Of a DNA stretch of 64,000 bases, positions 18,004 to 27,636 are shown one piece after another (within the stretch, counting starts at the first letter, position 1; each line of letters starts with the position of its first letter). The position numbers were made by a program, and so were the translations under genes. The stretch comes from JAYOEY01 sp038120295 (GTDB lineage: Bacteria; Pseudomonadota; Alphaproteobacteria; MPNO01; UBA2964). The notes beneath the pieces are model-generated. The model did no database searches and had not been told where the DNA came from. It saw only the letters and a list, made by a program, of their open reading frames with translations. Where the stretch lies: NCBI GenBank assembly GCA_038120295.1, contig JAYOLL010000006.1:76422-140421 (forward strand), read 5' to 3'.

Positions 18004-18159
18004 TTTTGCACCCTCAATTTCAATGCGAAATGTTGGGGACACCGAGGCATGGGGGAAGACCCAAACCGGTCAGAAATTGCGACAGATCAAGGTCCCTGCT
18101 CGGAAATTCAAGGATATTGCCGCAATGACTCGGGCCTCTTCAGCCGCAGCAAAAAATTA

Positions 18160-18206
18160 TTGATAATAATTCGCAATAGCATTGACAACGATAATCATTC
18201 GCATTA
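18160..18206. promoter_or_regulatory. Tandem Fur-box-like sites upstream of fbpA
   Basis: Read on the minus strand, two similar blocks occur about 30 bases apart: TGCGAATGATTATCG (near 18190-18204) and TGCGAATTATTATCA (near 18160-18174). Both resemble Fur boxes. They lie 80-125 bases before the fbpA start, consistent with iron-dependent repression by the Fur protein encoded at 20994-21446. Confidence 0.6.
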
Positions 18207-18285
18207 AAACAGCCCTCATCAACCCCGCCATAAACCCGATAGCGCAGGGTTTGCCAATCGAAGCAGCCATATATAAGAGGAAGCC

Positions 18286-19335
18286 ATGAAACGCCCTATC
18301 AGAAACACCGTCCGGTCGGGGATACGCCCCCTGCTCCTTTCCGTTTTTTCTGCCGGCATCGTCTCGGGCGCCGCGCAGGCCGCAGCGGCTGCGGAACTCA
18401 ACGTCTATTCCCACCGGCAACCGGTCCTGATCAAACCCTTCCTGCAGGCTTTCGAGAAAGAGACCGGGGTCAAGGTAAATGTAGTGTTCGCGGCGAAGGG
18501 CCTCGTTCAGCGGATGCTGGCTGAGGGGCCGCGTAGCCCTGCCGATGTCGTACTGACGGTGGATATCGCGCGCCTTTCGGTCTACGCCGAAAAGAACCTG
18601 CTCGCGCCTGTAGACTCAAAGATTCTTGAAACGAATATTCCCTCCCATCTTCGGGACCGGGATAACCGCTGGTTCGGCCTGTCGACCCGGGCACGGGTCG
18701 TTGCGATTTCCGCGGAACGCGTCAAACCGTCGGATATCAGGCGAATTGAGGACCTTGCGGACCCAAAATGGAAAGGCCGTGTCTGCACGCGTCCGGGGAG
18801 CCATGTCTATAACCGGGCGCTCCTGGCATCGCTGATCGCCGCGAACGGAGAAAAAGCCGCCGAGACATGGGCGCGCGGCCTCGTTGCCAATCTCGCTCGC
18901 AAGCCGCAAGGCAATGACAGGGCGCAGGCCAAAGCGATCTTCGAGGGCATATGCGATGTCGCGATCATGAACAGCTACTATTACGGCCTGATGAAGACTT
19001 CCAAGGCCGCGGCCCAGCGCGACTGGGCGAAGGCCGTCCGGATACTGTTTACGAACCAGGCGGATCGCGGCACGCATGTGAATATTTCGGGCGGCGGCGT
19101 AGCGCGCCATTCGAAGCACAAGGAAACGGCGGTCAGGCTGCTTGAGTTTTTGAGCCAGCCGGCAGCGCAGAAGCTCTACGGGAAAATCAACTATGAATTC
19201 CCGGCCAATCCGAAGGCTGAGTCGAGCGCTGAGGTGGAATCCTGGGGCAGTTTCAAGGCCGATACGCTTTCGATCGACAGAATCGCCGAGCTTGCGCCTG
19301 CCGCCCAGAAGATCATCGACAAAGTTGGATGGTAA
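18286..19335 (+). CDS. fbpA: Ferric-iron ABC transporter periplasmic binding protein
   Basis: 349 residues with an N-terminal signal peptide (cleavage near AQAAAAAE). The mature start ELNVYSHRQP, the LTVDIARL region, SYYYGLM (the clustered Tyr residues that bind ferric iron in FutA/FbpA proteins) and NISGGGVARHSKHK match the family. AGAGGAAG precedes the ATG. fbpB begins inside the last codons (7-base overlap), so the two are co-translated. Confidence 0.92.
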   Translation: MKRPIRNTVRSGIRPLLLSVFSAGIVSGAAQAAAAAELNVYSHRQPVLIKPFLQAFEKETGVKVNVVFAAKGLVQRMLAEGPRSPADVVLTVDIARLSVYAEKNLLAPVDSKILETNIPSHLRDRDNRWFGLSTRARVVAISAERVKPSDIRRIEDLADPKWKGRVCTRPGSHVYNRALLASLIAANGEKAAETWARGLVANLARKPQGNDRAQAKAIFEGICDVAIMNSYYYGLMKTSKAAAQRDWAKAVRILFTNQADRGTHVNISGGGVARHSKHKETAVRLLEFLSQPAAQKLYGKINYEFPANPKAESSAEVESWGSFKADTLSIDRIAELAPAAQKIIDKVGW

Positions 19336-20978
19336 CAGCGAGCATCCTGAAGCAGCGGTGGATATCGAGCGATCCGGTCAGCATCTGGTCGCTCGCCACC
19401 CTGTTCTGCTGTCTCGCGATCATCGGCCCTTTCGTTGCAATCCTGTATGTCGCCGCCGGCGATAGCGGCGGGCTCTGGTCTCATCTGATCGAAACGGTCT
19501 TCCCCCGCTATGTCGGCAACACGTTGCTGCTCATGGCGGGCGTCGCCGTGCTTACCCTTGCATTCGGGCTCAGCACGGCCTGGGTGACCGCCCGCATGGA
19601 CTTTCCCGGCTGCCGGCTCCTCGAATGGATGCTGCTGCTGCCGGCAACCGTGCCCGCCTACCTGATCGCCTATACCTATACCGACCTTCTCGAATACGCC
19701 GGCCCTGTTCAGGGGGCGCTGCGCGACCTGTTCGGCTGGTCGAGCGCCCGGGATTACTGGTTCCCAGAAATTCGGTCGATGGGAGGCGCGATCCTGGTGA
19801 TGTCCGCGGTTCTCTACCCGTACGTCTACCTCATGGCGCGCACGGCATTCCGCCTGACGCCCGCCTCCTATTACGAGGCGGCCCAACTTCATAACCGCCG
19901 CTTCGTCTGGGCGGTCGACCTCCCTCTCGCGCGGCCGGCGATCGCCGCAGGTCTGGCGCTGGTTCTCATGGAGGTGGTTTCAGATTTCGGCACGGTGGAG
20001 TATTTCGCCGTGGAGACGCTGACGCTCGGCATCTTCAATGTGTGGCTCGGCATGAACAACCTGACCGCAGCCGCGCAGATCGCCGCCGTCGCCTTTGTGT
20101 TTATCCTGGCGCTGCTGACCATCGAACGCCGGGCGAGGGCCAACCAACGCTTTACGAACGATGGCGGCCGCAGCGCTCCTGTCCCGGTGCGAAAAGCAAC
20201 GGGCGCAACGGCGCTGATCTGCATTCTTGTCTGTTTCCTGCCGATAATGCTCGGCTTTCTCGTTCCCGTCGGCGTCCTGCTTGGTTTCGTTTTTCAGGGG
20301 TTGTCGGTTTCCGAGCCGGACACGCTGATCGCGAGCGGTCTCAACTCGCTGCTGGTTTCCTTTGCTGCCGCCGTCGCCGTTATCGGCCTCGCGACAGTCA
20401 TGGTGCTGGTCGTCACCTACAAGAAACACCCCATCATTCGCGTCCTGACCGGAATATCGGCAACCGGCTATGCATTCCCGGGCGTCGTCCTCGCCATCGG
20501 TGTGGTCGCGTTTTCAGGCGGCGTGGATGCGACCATACAGTGGATCTGCGACAACCTTCTCGGTATTCCGTTCGACGGCTTCCTGATCGGCAGCGTTGCG
20601 ATTCTGGTCTTCTCCTATGTCGTCCGGTTCCAGGCGATCGGGTATGGCGCGCTCACATCGGGGGTCAACCGGCTGTCGCCCAACATCATGAATGCCAGCT
20701 TCCTGCTGGGGCGCAGTTTCTCGAACAGCGCCGTGCGGCTCGCCCCTCCCCTGCTCAGGAAATCGATGCTGGCGGGCGGGCTGCTGGTGTTCGTCGACGT
20801 GATGAAGGAGCTGCCGATGACGCTCCTCCTGCGCCCGTTCAATTTCGAAACGCTGTCGACCTACGTCTATCAGTTCGCCAAGGACGAACTGCTGGAGGAA
20901 GCCGCGCTGGCGGCGCTGGCCATCGTGATAGCAGGGCTGGGCCCGGTTATCCTGATGAATGCATCGCAACGACGCTGA
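19329..20978 (+). CDS. fbpB: Ferric-iron ABC transporter permease (two fused halves)
   Basis: 549 residues with about twelve membrane segments in two homologous halves, each with an EAA-type loop (YYEAAQLHNRRFVWAVDLPL in the first, NIMNASFLLGRSF in the second). This is the FbpB/SfuB/HitB arrangement. It overlaps fbpA by 7 bases and ends 15 bases from the convergent fur gene. Confidence 0.92.
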   Translation: MVTASILKQRWISSDPVSIWSLATLFCCLAIIGPFVAILYVAAGDSGGLWSHLIETVFPRYVGNTLLLMAGVAVLTLAFGLSTAWVTARMDFPGCRLLEWMLLLPATVPAYLIAYTYTDLLEYAGPVQGALRDLFGWSSARDYWFPEIRSMGGAILVMSAVLYPYVYLMARTAFRLTPASYYEAAQLHNRRFVWAVDLPLARPAIAAGLALVLMEVVSDFGTVEYFAVETLTLGIFNVWLGMNNLTAAAQIAAVAFVFILALLTIERRARANQRFTNDGGRSAPVPVRKATGATALICILVCFLPIMLGFLVPVGVLLGFVFQGLSVSEPDTLIASGLNSLLVSFAAAVAVIGLATVMVLVVTYKKHPIIRVLTGISATGYAFPGVVLAIGVVAFSGGVDATIQWICDNLLGIPFDGFLIGSVAILVFSYVVRFQAIGYGALTSGVNRLSPNIMNASFLLGRSFSNSAVRLAPPLLRKSMLAGGLLVFVDVMKELPMTLLLRPFNFETLSTYVYQFAKDELLEEAALAALAIVIAGLGPVILMNASQRR

Positions 20979-20993
20979 CCGGCTGGCCCGCGC

Positions 20994-21446
20994 TCAGGAG
21001 TCCTTCTTCGGCATGCCGTAGAGCTCGATGCGGTCCCCAACCAGCTCATAGCCGAGTTCATCCGCAATGGCCTGCTTGATCCGGTCGAGCTGTTCGTTCT
21101 CGAACTCGAGAACCTGGCCGGACTTCATGTCGATCAGGTGGTGGTGGGGCGAATTTTCGTCGGTCACCTCGTATCGCGCCCGCCCATCGCCGAATTCCAG
21201 CCTGTCGATGACATTGGCCAGGTCGAACAGACGCAATGTCCGGTAGACCGTCGCGATGCTGATACGCGAATCGATATCCGCCGCGCGACGATGTACTTCC
21301 TCGACATCGGGATGGTCGGTGGACTCGGACAGAACGCGCGCAATGACCCGGCGCTGATCGGTCATCCGCATGCCCTTTTCGACGCAGATGCGCTCGATCT
21401 CGGAAATATCGGCCTTATTCTGCGCCTTTTTCGGTGATACAGCCAT
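20994..21446 (-). CDS. fur: Ferric uptake regulator, Fur family
   Basis: 150 residues: winged-helix DNA-binding domain (MRMTDQRRVIARVL, SIATVYRTLRLF) and a C-terminal dimerisation domain with the metal-binding SPHHHLIDMKSG motif. The CxxC structural-zinc pairs of enteric Fur are absent, as is usual in alphaproteobacteria. The HHHLID-type motif fits Fur/Mur better than Irr. It is adjacent to and convergent with fbpB and is the likely regulator of the fbp genes; metal specificity (iron versus manganese) is not decided by sequence. Confidence 0.9.
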   Translation of the reverse strand: MAVSPKKAQNKADISEIERICVEKGMRMTDQRRVIARVLSESTDHPDVEEVHRRAADIDSRISIATVYRTLRLFDLANVIDRLEFGDGRARYEVTDENSPHHHLIDMKSGQVLEFENEQLDRIKQAIADELGYELVGDRIELYGMPKKDS

Positions 21447-21705
21447 TCGTCATCGGTTCCTGTCTTCGGCGACGGAAATTATCGCATCGACACCAAATTG
21501 TCACTCCGCTGTTGCGCCGAGAGAGGCCCGCTGGATGGTTCGCTTGCCATACCGCCACGCCTTTCTGACAGGCTTGCTAATTTATTTCGGCGAAATGACG
21601 CAAAGGCCTTGCGGGACGGCTTCCGGCAACCAATTTCTTCGCCGGGCCGGGATTCCCCCACGAACCCGAGGGATTGCTCGGTCTAATTCTGACATGGAGA
21701 AAACA

Positions 21706-22737
21706 ATGTCAACTCGCGCATTACCGATTGCGGCGGGCTCGCTCGCCCTTGCGTCTATGTTGGCTGTCGGCGGCGTCGCAAAGTCCGCCGACTTCTACAA
21801 AGGCAAAACCGTTGTCGTTCAGGTCCCCTCGGGCTCCGGCGGCACGTTTCACGTCTATTGCCAGATCGTCGCCGGCCAGATCGGCAAACATATTCCCGGC
21901 AAACCGAAAGTAATCATTCAGAATTTGCCGGGCGCCGGCGGCGCCAAATCGGCCTCCTACATGATGAATGTCGCCCCCAAGAACGGGTCGTACATCGCCA
22001 TGGTAGCGCCCGGCGTCATCACAGATCCGCTGGTCCGCAAACACAAGTACGACGCCAGGAAATTCGCCTGGCTGGGATCGGTCGCGGCGCGGCCTTTCAC
22101 AATCGCCATGTGGCATACCGCGCCCTTCAAGACGGTCGACGATCTCAAGAAGGCCCAAAGCACGCTGGGCACCAGCGGTGTTGCGTCATCCGGCTACATC
22201 ATACCGGCATTCATCAATGCGGCCCTCGGGACGAAAATGAAGGTTATCACCGGCTACAAGAGCGGCGGCGAGACCAACCTCGCCATCGAACGCGGAGAAA
22301 TCCAGGGCCGGGGCAATTTCTACTCCGGCTTTACGGGCGTCCGGCCGGACTGGATCAAGGACAAGAAACTTACCTTTGTTCTTGGCATCGGCCCGCGTCA
22401 CCCGGAGCTCAAGGGGGTGCCGCATCTCCGCGACCTGCTGCCTGCAGGCACGGTCGAGGCGAAGATGTATGACCTGATTGAGGTCAACTTCAACGTCGGG
22501 CAGGCGTTCTACGCCCCGCCCGGCACGAATGCCGCCAACCTTGAAATCCTTCGCACGGCGTTCGCCGCCATGCTGAAGGACCCCGAACTCGTAAAGGACA
22601 TCGACAAGCGGCGGGTCGAATATTCCCCGCAAAGCTATCAGCAGGTCGAAAAGCAGATCGACGACGCATTCAAGTCCGCCGAGCCCGAAGTTGTCCGCAG
22701 GCTAAAAGGAGTCATGACCGGCAAAAAGGGCGCCTGA
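21706..22737 (+). CDS. TctC-family (Bug) tripartite transporter substrate receptor
   Basis: 343 residues from the ATG at 21706, which is preceded by GGAGA; an in-frame ATG at 21694 is possible but the signal peptide (MSTRALPIAAGSLALASM to GVAKSA) fits the later start. The mature protein begins DFYKGKTVVVQVPSGSGGTF and has NLPGAGG, hallmarks of periplasmic tricarboxylate/aromatic-acid binding proteins. TctA and TctB membrane partners are not nearby, so it is an orphan receptor here. The ligand is unknown. Confidence 0.88.
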   Translation: MSTRALPIAAGSLALASMLAVGGVAKSADFYKGKTVVVQVPSGSGGTFHVYCQIVAGQIGKHIPGKPKVIIQNLPGAGGAKSASYMMNVAPKNGSYIAMVAPGVITDPLVRKHKYDARKFAWLGSVAARPFTIAMWHTAPFKTVDDLKKAQSTLGTSGVASSGYIIPAFINAALGTKMKVITGYKSGGETNLAIERGEIQGRGNFYSGFTGVRPDWIKDKKLTFVLGIGPRHPELKGVPHLRDLLPAGTVEAKMYDLIEVNFNVGQAFYAPPGTNAANLEILRTAFAAMLKDPELVKDIDKRRVEYSPQSYQQVEKQIDDAFKSAEPEVVRRLKGVMTGKKGA

Positions 22738-22858
22738 CCTCACATCCGCCCGATGCCCGCCGGTATCCGTCTGCCGACGGGCATTCGGCCGGGTATCGCT
22801 CTCTTGCCAGCCGGCCCGGATTCCCTATGGTGAGGCCGAAACTGATATTCTGGCTCCC

Positions 22859-23914
22859 ATGACCATTGTCATCACCGATAACGACGTAAAACGCCTCCTT
22901 TCCATGCAGGAGTGCATCGACGCGATGAGGACGGCGTTTGCGGATCTTTCCAACGGCAAGGCGGCCAGCCTGCCGCGCATGCGCTATTCGGTTGATACCG
23001 AAGATCCGTCCAAACGCTATCTCGCTAACATCCAGGCAGGCGCGGTGCCGAGTTTCGGCGTCGCCTGCGTGCGTGCCGGATCGCGTTTCATGCAGTTCGA
23101 GGAAGTCGACGGGGTGCGCCGGGTGCTTCATAACGTCGGCGCCAAGAACTGGACCATCATCATCCTGTACGAGCTCGCGACCGCCGAGCCTGTGGCCTTT
23201 ATCCACGAAACCCATATCGGCGAAATTCGCGTGGGGGCGACAACCGGAGTCGCCGTCGAGAAATGCGCTCGGGCCGATGCGAAGACTCTGGGTATTTTCG
23301 GCTCCGGCAATCAGGCCGGCCCCATCCTCGAAGCTGTATGCGCCGTCCGACCGATCGAACGCGTCGCGGTGTACAGCCCGACGGAGGAAAACCGGCGCGC
23401 CTTCGCAGAGCGTTATGGCAGGCAGGGGCTGGAGGTCGTTGCCGTCGATACGCCGCGCGACGCGGTGGATGGCTCGGATATCGTATGCTGCGCCACCAAC
23501 GCAGCGACCCCCGTGTTCGACGGGGACTGGCTGGTCCCGGGACAGACCGTCGTGTCGATCGTGAACTCGGACGTTACCGGAAGGCGTACCGAAACCGACG
23601 AAACGGTTTTCTCGCGCTCGGCCCGTATCGTCATCAACGACTGGGACAGCGTGCACGCCAACAAACAGGTCGAGCTGCTGGAAGCGATTGAGGACGGACG
23701 GGTAAAGGAAACGGATGTGCATTTGCTCGGCGACGTGATCACCGGCCGCGCGCCGGGTCGGCTCTCCGATGACGAGATCGTCTATTACAAGAACAACACC
23801 GGGCTCGGCATGCAGTTCGCCGCCGCGGGCGCCATCGTCTGGCAGAAGATGAGGGACGAGGATGCGCCCTACGTCATCCCGACCGAATGGCTGGGCAGCG
23901 ATACGGGGAACTGA
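22859..23914 (+). CDS. Ornithine cyclodeaminase / mu-crystallin family protein
   Basis: 351 residues. The N-terminal part matches the family dimer domain, and the Rossmann segment LGIFGSGNQAGPILEAV binds NAD(P). GEIRVGATTGVAVEK and the DADIVCCATN-like segment SDIVCCATNAATPVF are family hallmarks. Members act as ornithine cyclodeaminases, alanine dehydrogenases or ketimine reductases; the reaction is not determined. It converges on the ABC transporter gene with only 3 bases between the stops. Confidence 0.85.
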   Translation: MTIVITDNDVKRLLSMQECIDAMRTAFADLSNGKAASLPRMRYSVDTEDPSKRYLANIQAGAVPSFGVACVRAGSRFMQFEEVDGVRRVLHNVGAKNWTIIILYELATAEPVAFIHETHIGEIRVGATTGVAVEKCARADAKTLGIFGSGNQAGPILEAVCAVRPIERVAVYSPTEENRRAFAERYGRQGLEVVAVDTPRDAVDGSDIVCCATNAATPVFDGDWLVPGQTVVSIVNSDVTGRRTETDETVFSRSARIVINDWDSVHANKQVELLEAIEDGRVKETDVHLLGDVITGRAPGRLSDDEIVYYKNNTGLGMQFAAAGAIVWQKMRDEDAPYVIPTEWLGSDTGN

Positions 23915-23917
23915 AAA

Positions 23918-24712
23918 CTAGCCTGGATTGGCCGCCCGGGCGGCATCTGCGGCCAGCGCTTCTTCCCTGACCAGGTTCCAGATGTAATCGACGTGCTCGA
24001 CGAATTCAGGCGTCTTGGACAACTCGTTCAGTTCGCTTCGATCGAATTTCGTTTCCACGATTTCCTTGATCCGTCCCGGACGGGCGGTCATGACCGCGAC
24101 CCTGTCGGCCAGCAACACGGCTTCGCGTACATCATGCGTGACGAACACCACCGTCTTCGGAGACCGGCCCCATATCGCCAGCAGCTCTTCCTGCATGATG
24201 ATGCGTGTTTGCGCGTCGAGAGCGCCGAACGGCTCATCCATCAGCAGCACGTCAGGATCGATCGCAAGGGTGCGCGCTATGGCGACACGCTGTTTCATGC
24301 CGCCGGAAAGCTGCGACGGAAACGCGTCCTCGAACCCCGTCAGATGAACAAGGTCAATATGTTCCTGCGCGATGCGCAGCCTTTCGTCCTTTTCGAGCCG
24401 CTTTTTCTCCAGCCCGTACAGCACGTTCTCCCGAACCGTCTTCCAGGGAAAAAGCGCGAAGTGCTGAAATACAACACCGCGATCCGGTCCCGGCGCCGTA
24501 ACGGCCTTGCCGCCGACCGTGATGGCTCCGCCAGCCAGTGGCAGAAAACCGCCCAGCAGATAAAGAAGGGTCGATTTTCCGCAGCCGCTCGGCCCCAGCA
24601 GGGCAAGAAATTCGCGATCGGCGATTTCAAGCGAGATCCGGTCGAGCGCCAGAACCGGTCTTCCCCTCGGCGGCCGGTATTCATGGGTTACTGCATCTAT
24701 GGATATGCTCAT
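23918..24712 (-). CDS. ABC transporter ATP-binding protein, nitrate/sulfonate/taurine (SsuB/TauB) type
   Basis: 264 residues from the ATG at 24712 (ribosome site AGGGTAAG). Walker A GPSGCGKSTL, signature LSGGMKQR, Walker B LLMDEPFGALD and H-loop VTHD are present. It lies last in an operon with two permeases and a binding protein (24727-27424). The open frame continues upstream but overlaps the permease gene and is not coding there. Substrate unknown; the neighbouring FAH and UbiD genes suggest an aromatic acid (inference). Confidence 0.9.
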   Translation of the reverse strand: MSISIDAVTHEYRPPRGRPVLALDRISLEIADREFLALLGPSGCGKSTLLYLLGGFLPLAGGAITVGGKAVTAPGPDRGVVFQHFALFPWKTVRENVLYGLEKKRLEKDERLRIAQEHIDLVHLTGFEDAFPSQLSGGMKQRVAIARTLAIDPDVLLMDEPFGALDAQTRIIMQEELLAIWGRSPKTVVFVTHDVREAVLLADRVAVMTARPGRIKEIVETKFDRSELNELSKTPEFVEHVDYIWNLVREEALAADAARAANPG

Positions 24713-24726
24713 CTTACCCTTCGAAT

Positions 24727-25566
24727 CTAAACAGTGGCCCGGTCCTGGGCGACTTCCTGATGCCAGCTCAGCAGGCGTCTCCGAACGATCTCCAGGCTCT
24801 TGATAACCAGAAATCCGGCGATACCGATCGAAAGAATTCCCGAGAACACGCCGGGAGAATCCGCAAAACGCGAGGCGCGCAGCATGGCAGAGCCGAGCCC
24901 CTCGCCGCCCATCACCATCTCGGTAACCAGAACGACGATCATGCAGATCGGCAGGGCGATCTGCAGCCCGGTCAGAATCTGCGGCAGGGCCGCCGGCAGG
25001 ATGACCTGCCAGAGAAGCTGCCGGTCGGTAGCGCCGAGGCTGCGGGCGGACCAGATCAGCTCCTTCTCCACCGCCCGGGTGGCCGCCCATGTCGTCGCAA
25101 TGATCTGGAAAGAGGCCGAGAACGCGACCATCATGATCTTCGCCGCGTCGAACAGGCCGAACCACAGCATGAAAATCGGAAGCAGCGCGATTTTCGGCGC
25201 CGGCAACCCGATGGAAACGATGGGATCGAAAAACCACCGAACCGGAACGGTTCGCGCCATCAGGATGCCCAGGGTCACGCCGAGCAGCCCTGCAATGCCG
25301 AACGCGGTCAGCGCCCGCCACAACGTAAGCCCGGCATTCATCAGCATCTTGCCGGAGAAAAGATCGGCAAAGAATCTGGACATGACGGTTGAGAAGGCGG
25401 GCAGCAGAAACGGGTCGATATCTCCCCACTGCGCAGACGCTTCCCACAGAACGATGATGCCTACGATAACAGAATACGGACCGACCGTTTCGAACAGCCG
25501 GCCACCTATGGCGCGCATCGAAGACGGCTTCCTGTCGTTGGGAACGGTTTCCTGTGCGCCGGCCAC
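24727..25566 (-). CDS. ABC transporter permease (SsuC/TauC type), first copy
   Basis: 279 residues with about six membrane helices and the EAA loop LIWSARSLGATDRQLLWQVI. GTG start at 25566, 4 bases after the previous stop. It shares its fold and loop motif with the next permease; the two probably form a heterodimer. Confidence 0.88.
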   Translation of the reverse strand: MAGAQETVPNDRKPSSMRAIGGRLFETVGPYSVIVGIIVLWEASAQWGDIDPFLLPAFSTVMSRFFADLFSGKMLMNAGLTLWRALTAFGIAGLLGVTLGILMARTVPVRWFFDPIVSIGLPAPKIALLPIFMLWFGLFDAAKIMMVAFSASFQIIATTWAATRAVEKELIWSARSLGATDRQLLWQVILPAALPQILTGLQIALPICMIVVLVTEMVMGGEGLGSAMLRASRFADSPGVFSGILSIGIAGFLVIKSLEIVRRRLLSWHQEVAQDRATV

Positions 25567-25570
25567 GACC

Positions 25571-26311
25571 CTATTCCTGCCAGCTCAGAATGCGACCGGA
25601 TACATACAGATACAGCCGGTCGGCGCAGAAACCGATGGAAGCGATGGTAATGGCGCAGGCGAACATTCCTTTGAAGTCGCCGCCTTCTCCGAGAAAACCG
25701 ATCAGGAATCCAATGCCATCGTTCGCGATGATCAGTTCCGAACTCACCATCAGGATAAAAGACAGCGCCAGGGCGACGCGGACGCCGTGGAGAATTTCAG
25801 GCAGCGCCGCCGGCACGACGATTTCCCTGAGGACCTCGCCTTCGGATGCGCCCATGCTGCGTGCGGACCAGATCAGGACTTCGTCGACGCCACGCGCCGC
25901 GTTAAAGGCGCTGACCACCACCGGCAGCAGGCAGCCGATGAAAATCAGGGTAATCTTGGAGGCATCCCCAAGACCGATCCAGATGATGGCAAGCGGGATC
26001 AGCGCCGACTTCGGCATCGGATAGAAACACTGGATGACGGGTTTCACGAGAGTGCGCACCGGCTTGTACCAAGCCATGAGAACGCCGATGCTGGCGCCGA
26101 AGACAATTGCGCAGGCGAGCGCCGTGAAACCGCGCGCAACCGAACGCCCGACATGATACAGCAGGTCTTCCTGCAGGATCTCCCAGAACGCGATCACAAC
26201 ATCGCTGAACATGGGAAGGAAAAGCTCGTCGATCAGGCCGCCACGCGTGACGGCTTCCCATACGATTACGATGAGAAGCAGTGGCGAGTAACGGCGAAGG
26301 ACAAGGGCCAT
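25571..26311 (-). CDS. ABC transporter permease (SsuC/TauC type), second copy
   Basis: About 246 residues from the ATG at 26311 (MALVLRRYSP). An earlier start at 26365 would put the start codon only 6 bases from the hairpin at 26372-26401 and add an unlikely leader. Six membrane helices and the EAA loop LIWSARSMGASEGEVLREIV. It is encoded between the binding protein and the other permease. Confidence 0.85.
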   Translation of the reverse strand: MALVLRRYSPLLLIVIVWEAVTRGGLIDELFLPMFSDVVIAFWEILQEDLLYHVGRSVARGFTALACAIVFGASIGVLMAWYKPVRTLVKPVIQCFYPMPKSALIPLAIIWIGLGDASKITLIFIGCLLPVVVSAFNAARGVDEVLIWSARSMGASEGEVLREIVVPAALPEILHGVRVALALSFILMVSSELIIANDGIGFLIGFLGEGGDFKGMFACAITIASIGFCADRLYLYVSGRILSWQE

Positions 26312-26371
26312 CTGGGTACTACCGCAATCGGAAAGCGAAACCGGAACGATCACCGGAAAGATCACTGGAAA

Positions 26372-26401
26372 GATTCAGGCAGGGCGCACCCCGCCTGAAT
26401 C
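26372..26401. terminator. Stem-loop between binding-protein and permease genes (attenuator or mRNA stabiliser)
   Basis: GATTCAGGC and GCCTGAATC form a perfect 9-bp stem around a 12-base GC-rich loop, 18 bases after the binding-protein stop on the minus strand. There is no U tract, so partial termination or 3'-end protection of the abundant binding-protein mRNA is more likely than full termination. Confidence 0.55.
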
Positions 26402-26419
26402 GATCTGATCCGGAACCGG

Positions 26420-27424
26420 TTACTTGAGCTGCTTTTTTGCGTCCGCGAGCAGCGACAGATCGGCATGTTTCGAAACGTCGAACGTGCCGGGAATGACCTT
26501 GAGTTTATGAAGGTCGTCCACATTCTTCTGCAGAAGCTTGGGATCGAAGCTCGCGTCTACCGTCCGCCCGTAGCCCTTGTCCGAGAAAACCCAGCCTTCA
26601 TAGGCGCTTGCCTTACGACGCATGATCTTGGCGAGAATTTCTGCAGCCGCCTTGCGGTTTTTCGGATCGTAGGCCCACTGCCGCATACGGATGTGGTCGG
26701 CAAGGAAGTCGACGAAAGCCTGCCGGTTTTTGGCGACGAAATCGGCCTTGGCGGACCAGAGAAGCGTTTCCTGCGGCCCCAGCGACTGACGCATCGTAAA
26801 GAGCGGCTTCAGGTTTCCAGCCTTCTCGGCCCGGAAATTGAAGGGTAAGACGAGATAGGCGACGTCGATGCGGTTGGTGTTGATCGCCGACAGCATGGCG
26901 CGGAAGCGTACTTCCACCCATTGAAAATCGCGACCGGATTGCAGCCCGTTCTCGTTCAGCATCTTCTGCGCTGCAGCATGAACGCCACCGCCCAGCGCGT
27001 TGACCGCGATCCGCTTGCCCTTGAGATCGGATACCTTGTTAATCCCGGCATCCTTGCGGACCCAGAACGCATTATCGACGCCGACATCGACACTGCGCAT
27101 AACCGAGGCAATCGCCTTCAGGTTCTGCTTTCCATTGATGATGCCCAACGCATAGGCCTGATAGTTAGCGCCCGCGATGTCGATTTCACCCGCCGCCAGC
27201 GCGGTCAGAGCCGGGCCACTGCCGCGCATGCGGATGGTCTTGACCGTGTAGGTCTTGCCGTAATTCCTGTAGATCGATTTCGGGACCTCGTTGATCATCG
27301 GCGTGATGTGCGATGGCGCGACCGACCAGTTGATGCGCAGCTCGACCGGCTCGGACAGTGCTGTGCCGCTTGTAAGGGCGAATGTCGTCAGCGCTGCCGC
27401 CGACAAGAGATAGTTACGGATCAT
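26420..27424 (-). CDS. NMT1/SsuA-type ABC transporter periplasmic binding protein
   Basis: 334 residues with a signal peptide (MIRNYLLSAAALTTFALTSG, cleavage near ALSE) and a strong ribosome site (AGGAGG). The fold matches nitrate/sulfonate/thiamine-precursor or TAXI-like receptors: RMRGSGPALTALAAGEIDIA near the ligand site and VSDLKGKRIAVNALGG. First gene of the transporter operon. Ligand unknown. Confidence 0.85.
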   Translation of the reverse strand: MIRNYLLSAAALTTFALTSGTALSEPVELRINWSVAPSHITPMINEVPKSIYRNYGKTYTVKTIRMRGSGPALTALAAGEIDIAGANYQAYALGIINGKQNLKAIASVMRSVDVGVDNAFWVRKDAGINKVSDLKGKRIAVNALGGGVHAAAQKMLNENGLQSGRDFQWVEVRFRAMLSAINTNRIDVAYLVLPFNFRAEKAGNLKPLFTMRQSLGPQETLLWSAKADFVAKNRQAFVDFLADHIRMRQWAYDPKNRKAAAEILAKIMRRKASAYEGWVFSDKGYGRTVDASFDPKLLQKNVDDLHKLKVIPGTFDVSKHADLSLLADAKKQLK

Positions 27425-27636
27425 GTTAGCCTCCTGATTTTCCTGTTATTCGAGAAACTTTTCGTCTCTTCGTTTTACCCGCCAGCCGTGTCCTTCCGTA
27501 GAACCTGTCGACGAATTCTAGAGCGGTACCAAAAAAGGATAACGTTGGAATACCCAGTCATGCAAACTCTGTCGCTTGCCATTTTGTTTGAGACACGGCT
27601 AACTGCCCGAAAACTGAAACCAGACAGGGAAGACAA

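Noticed and set aside
24713..25447. Continuation of the ABC ATPase frame upstream, giving a 509-residue protein
   Set aside because: This part lies inside the permease gene in another frame and looks Arg/Gly-rich non-coding; the ATPase has a good ATG with ribosome site at 24712.
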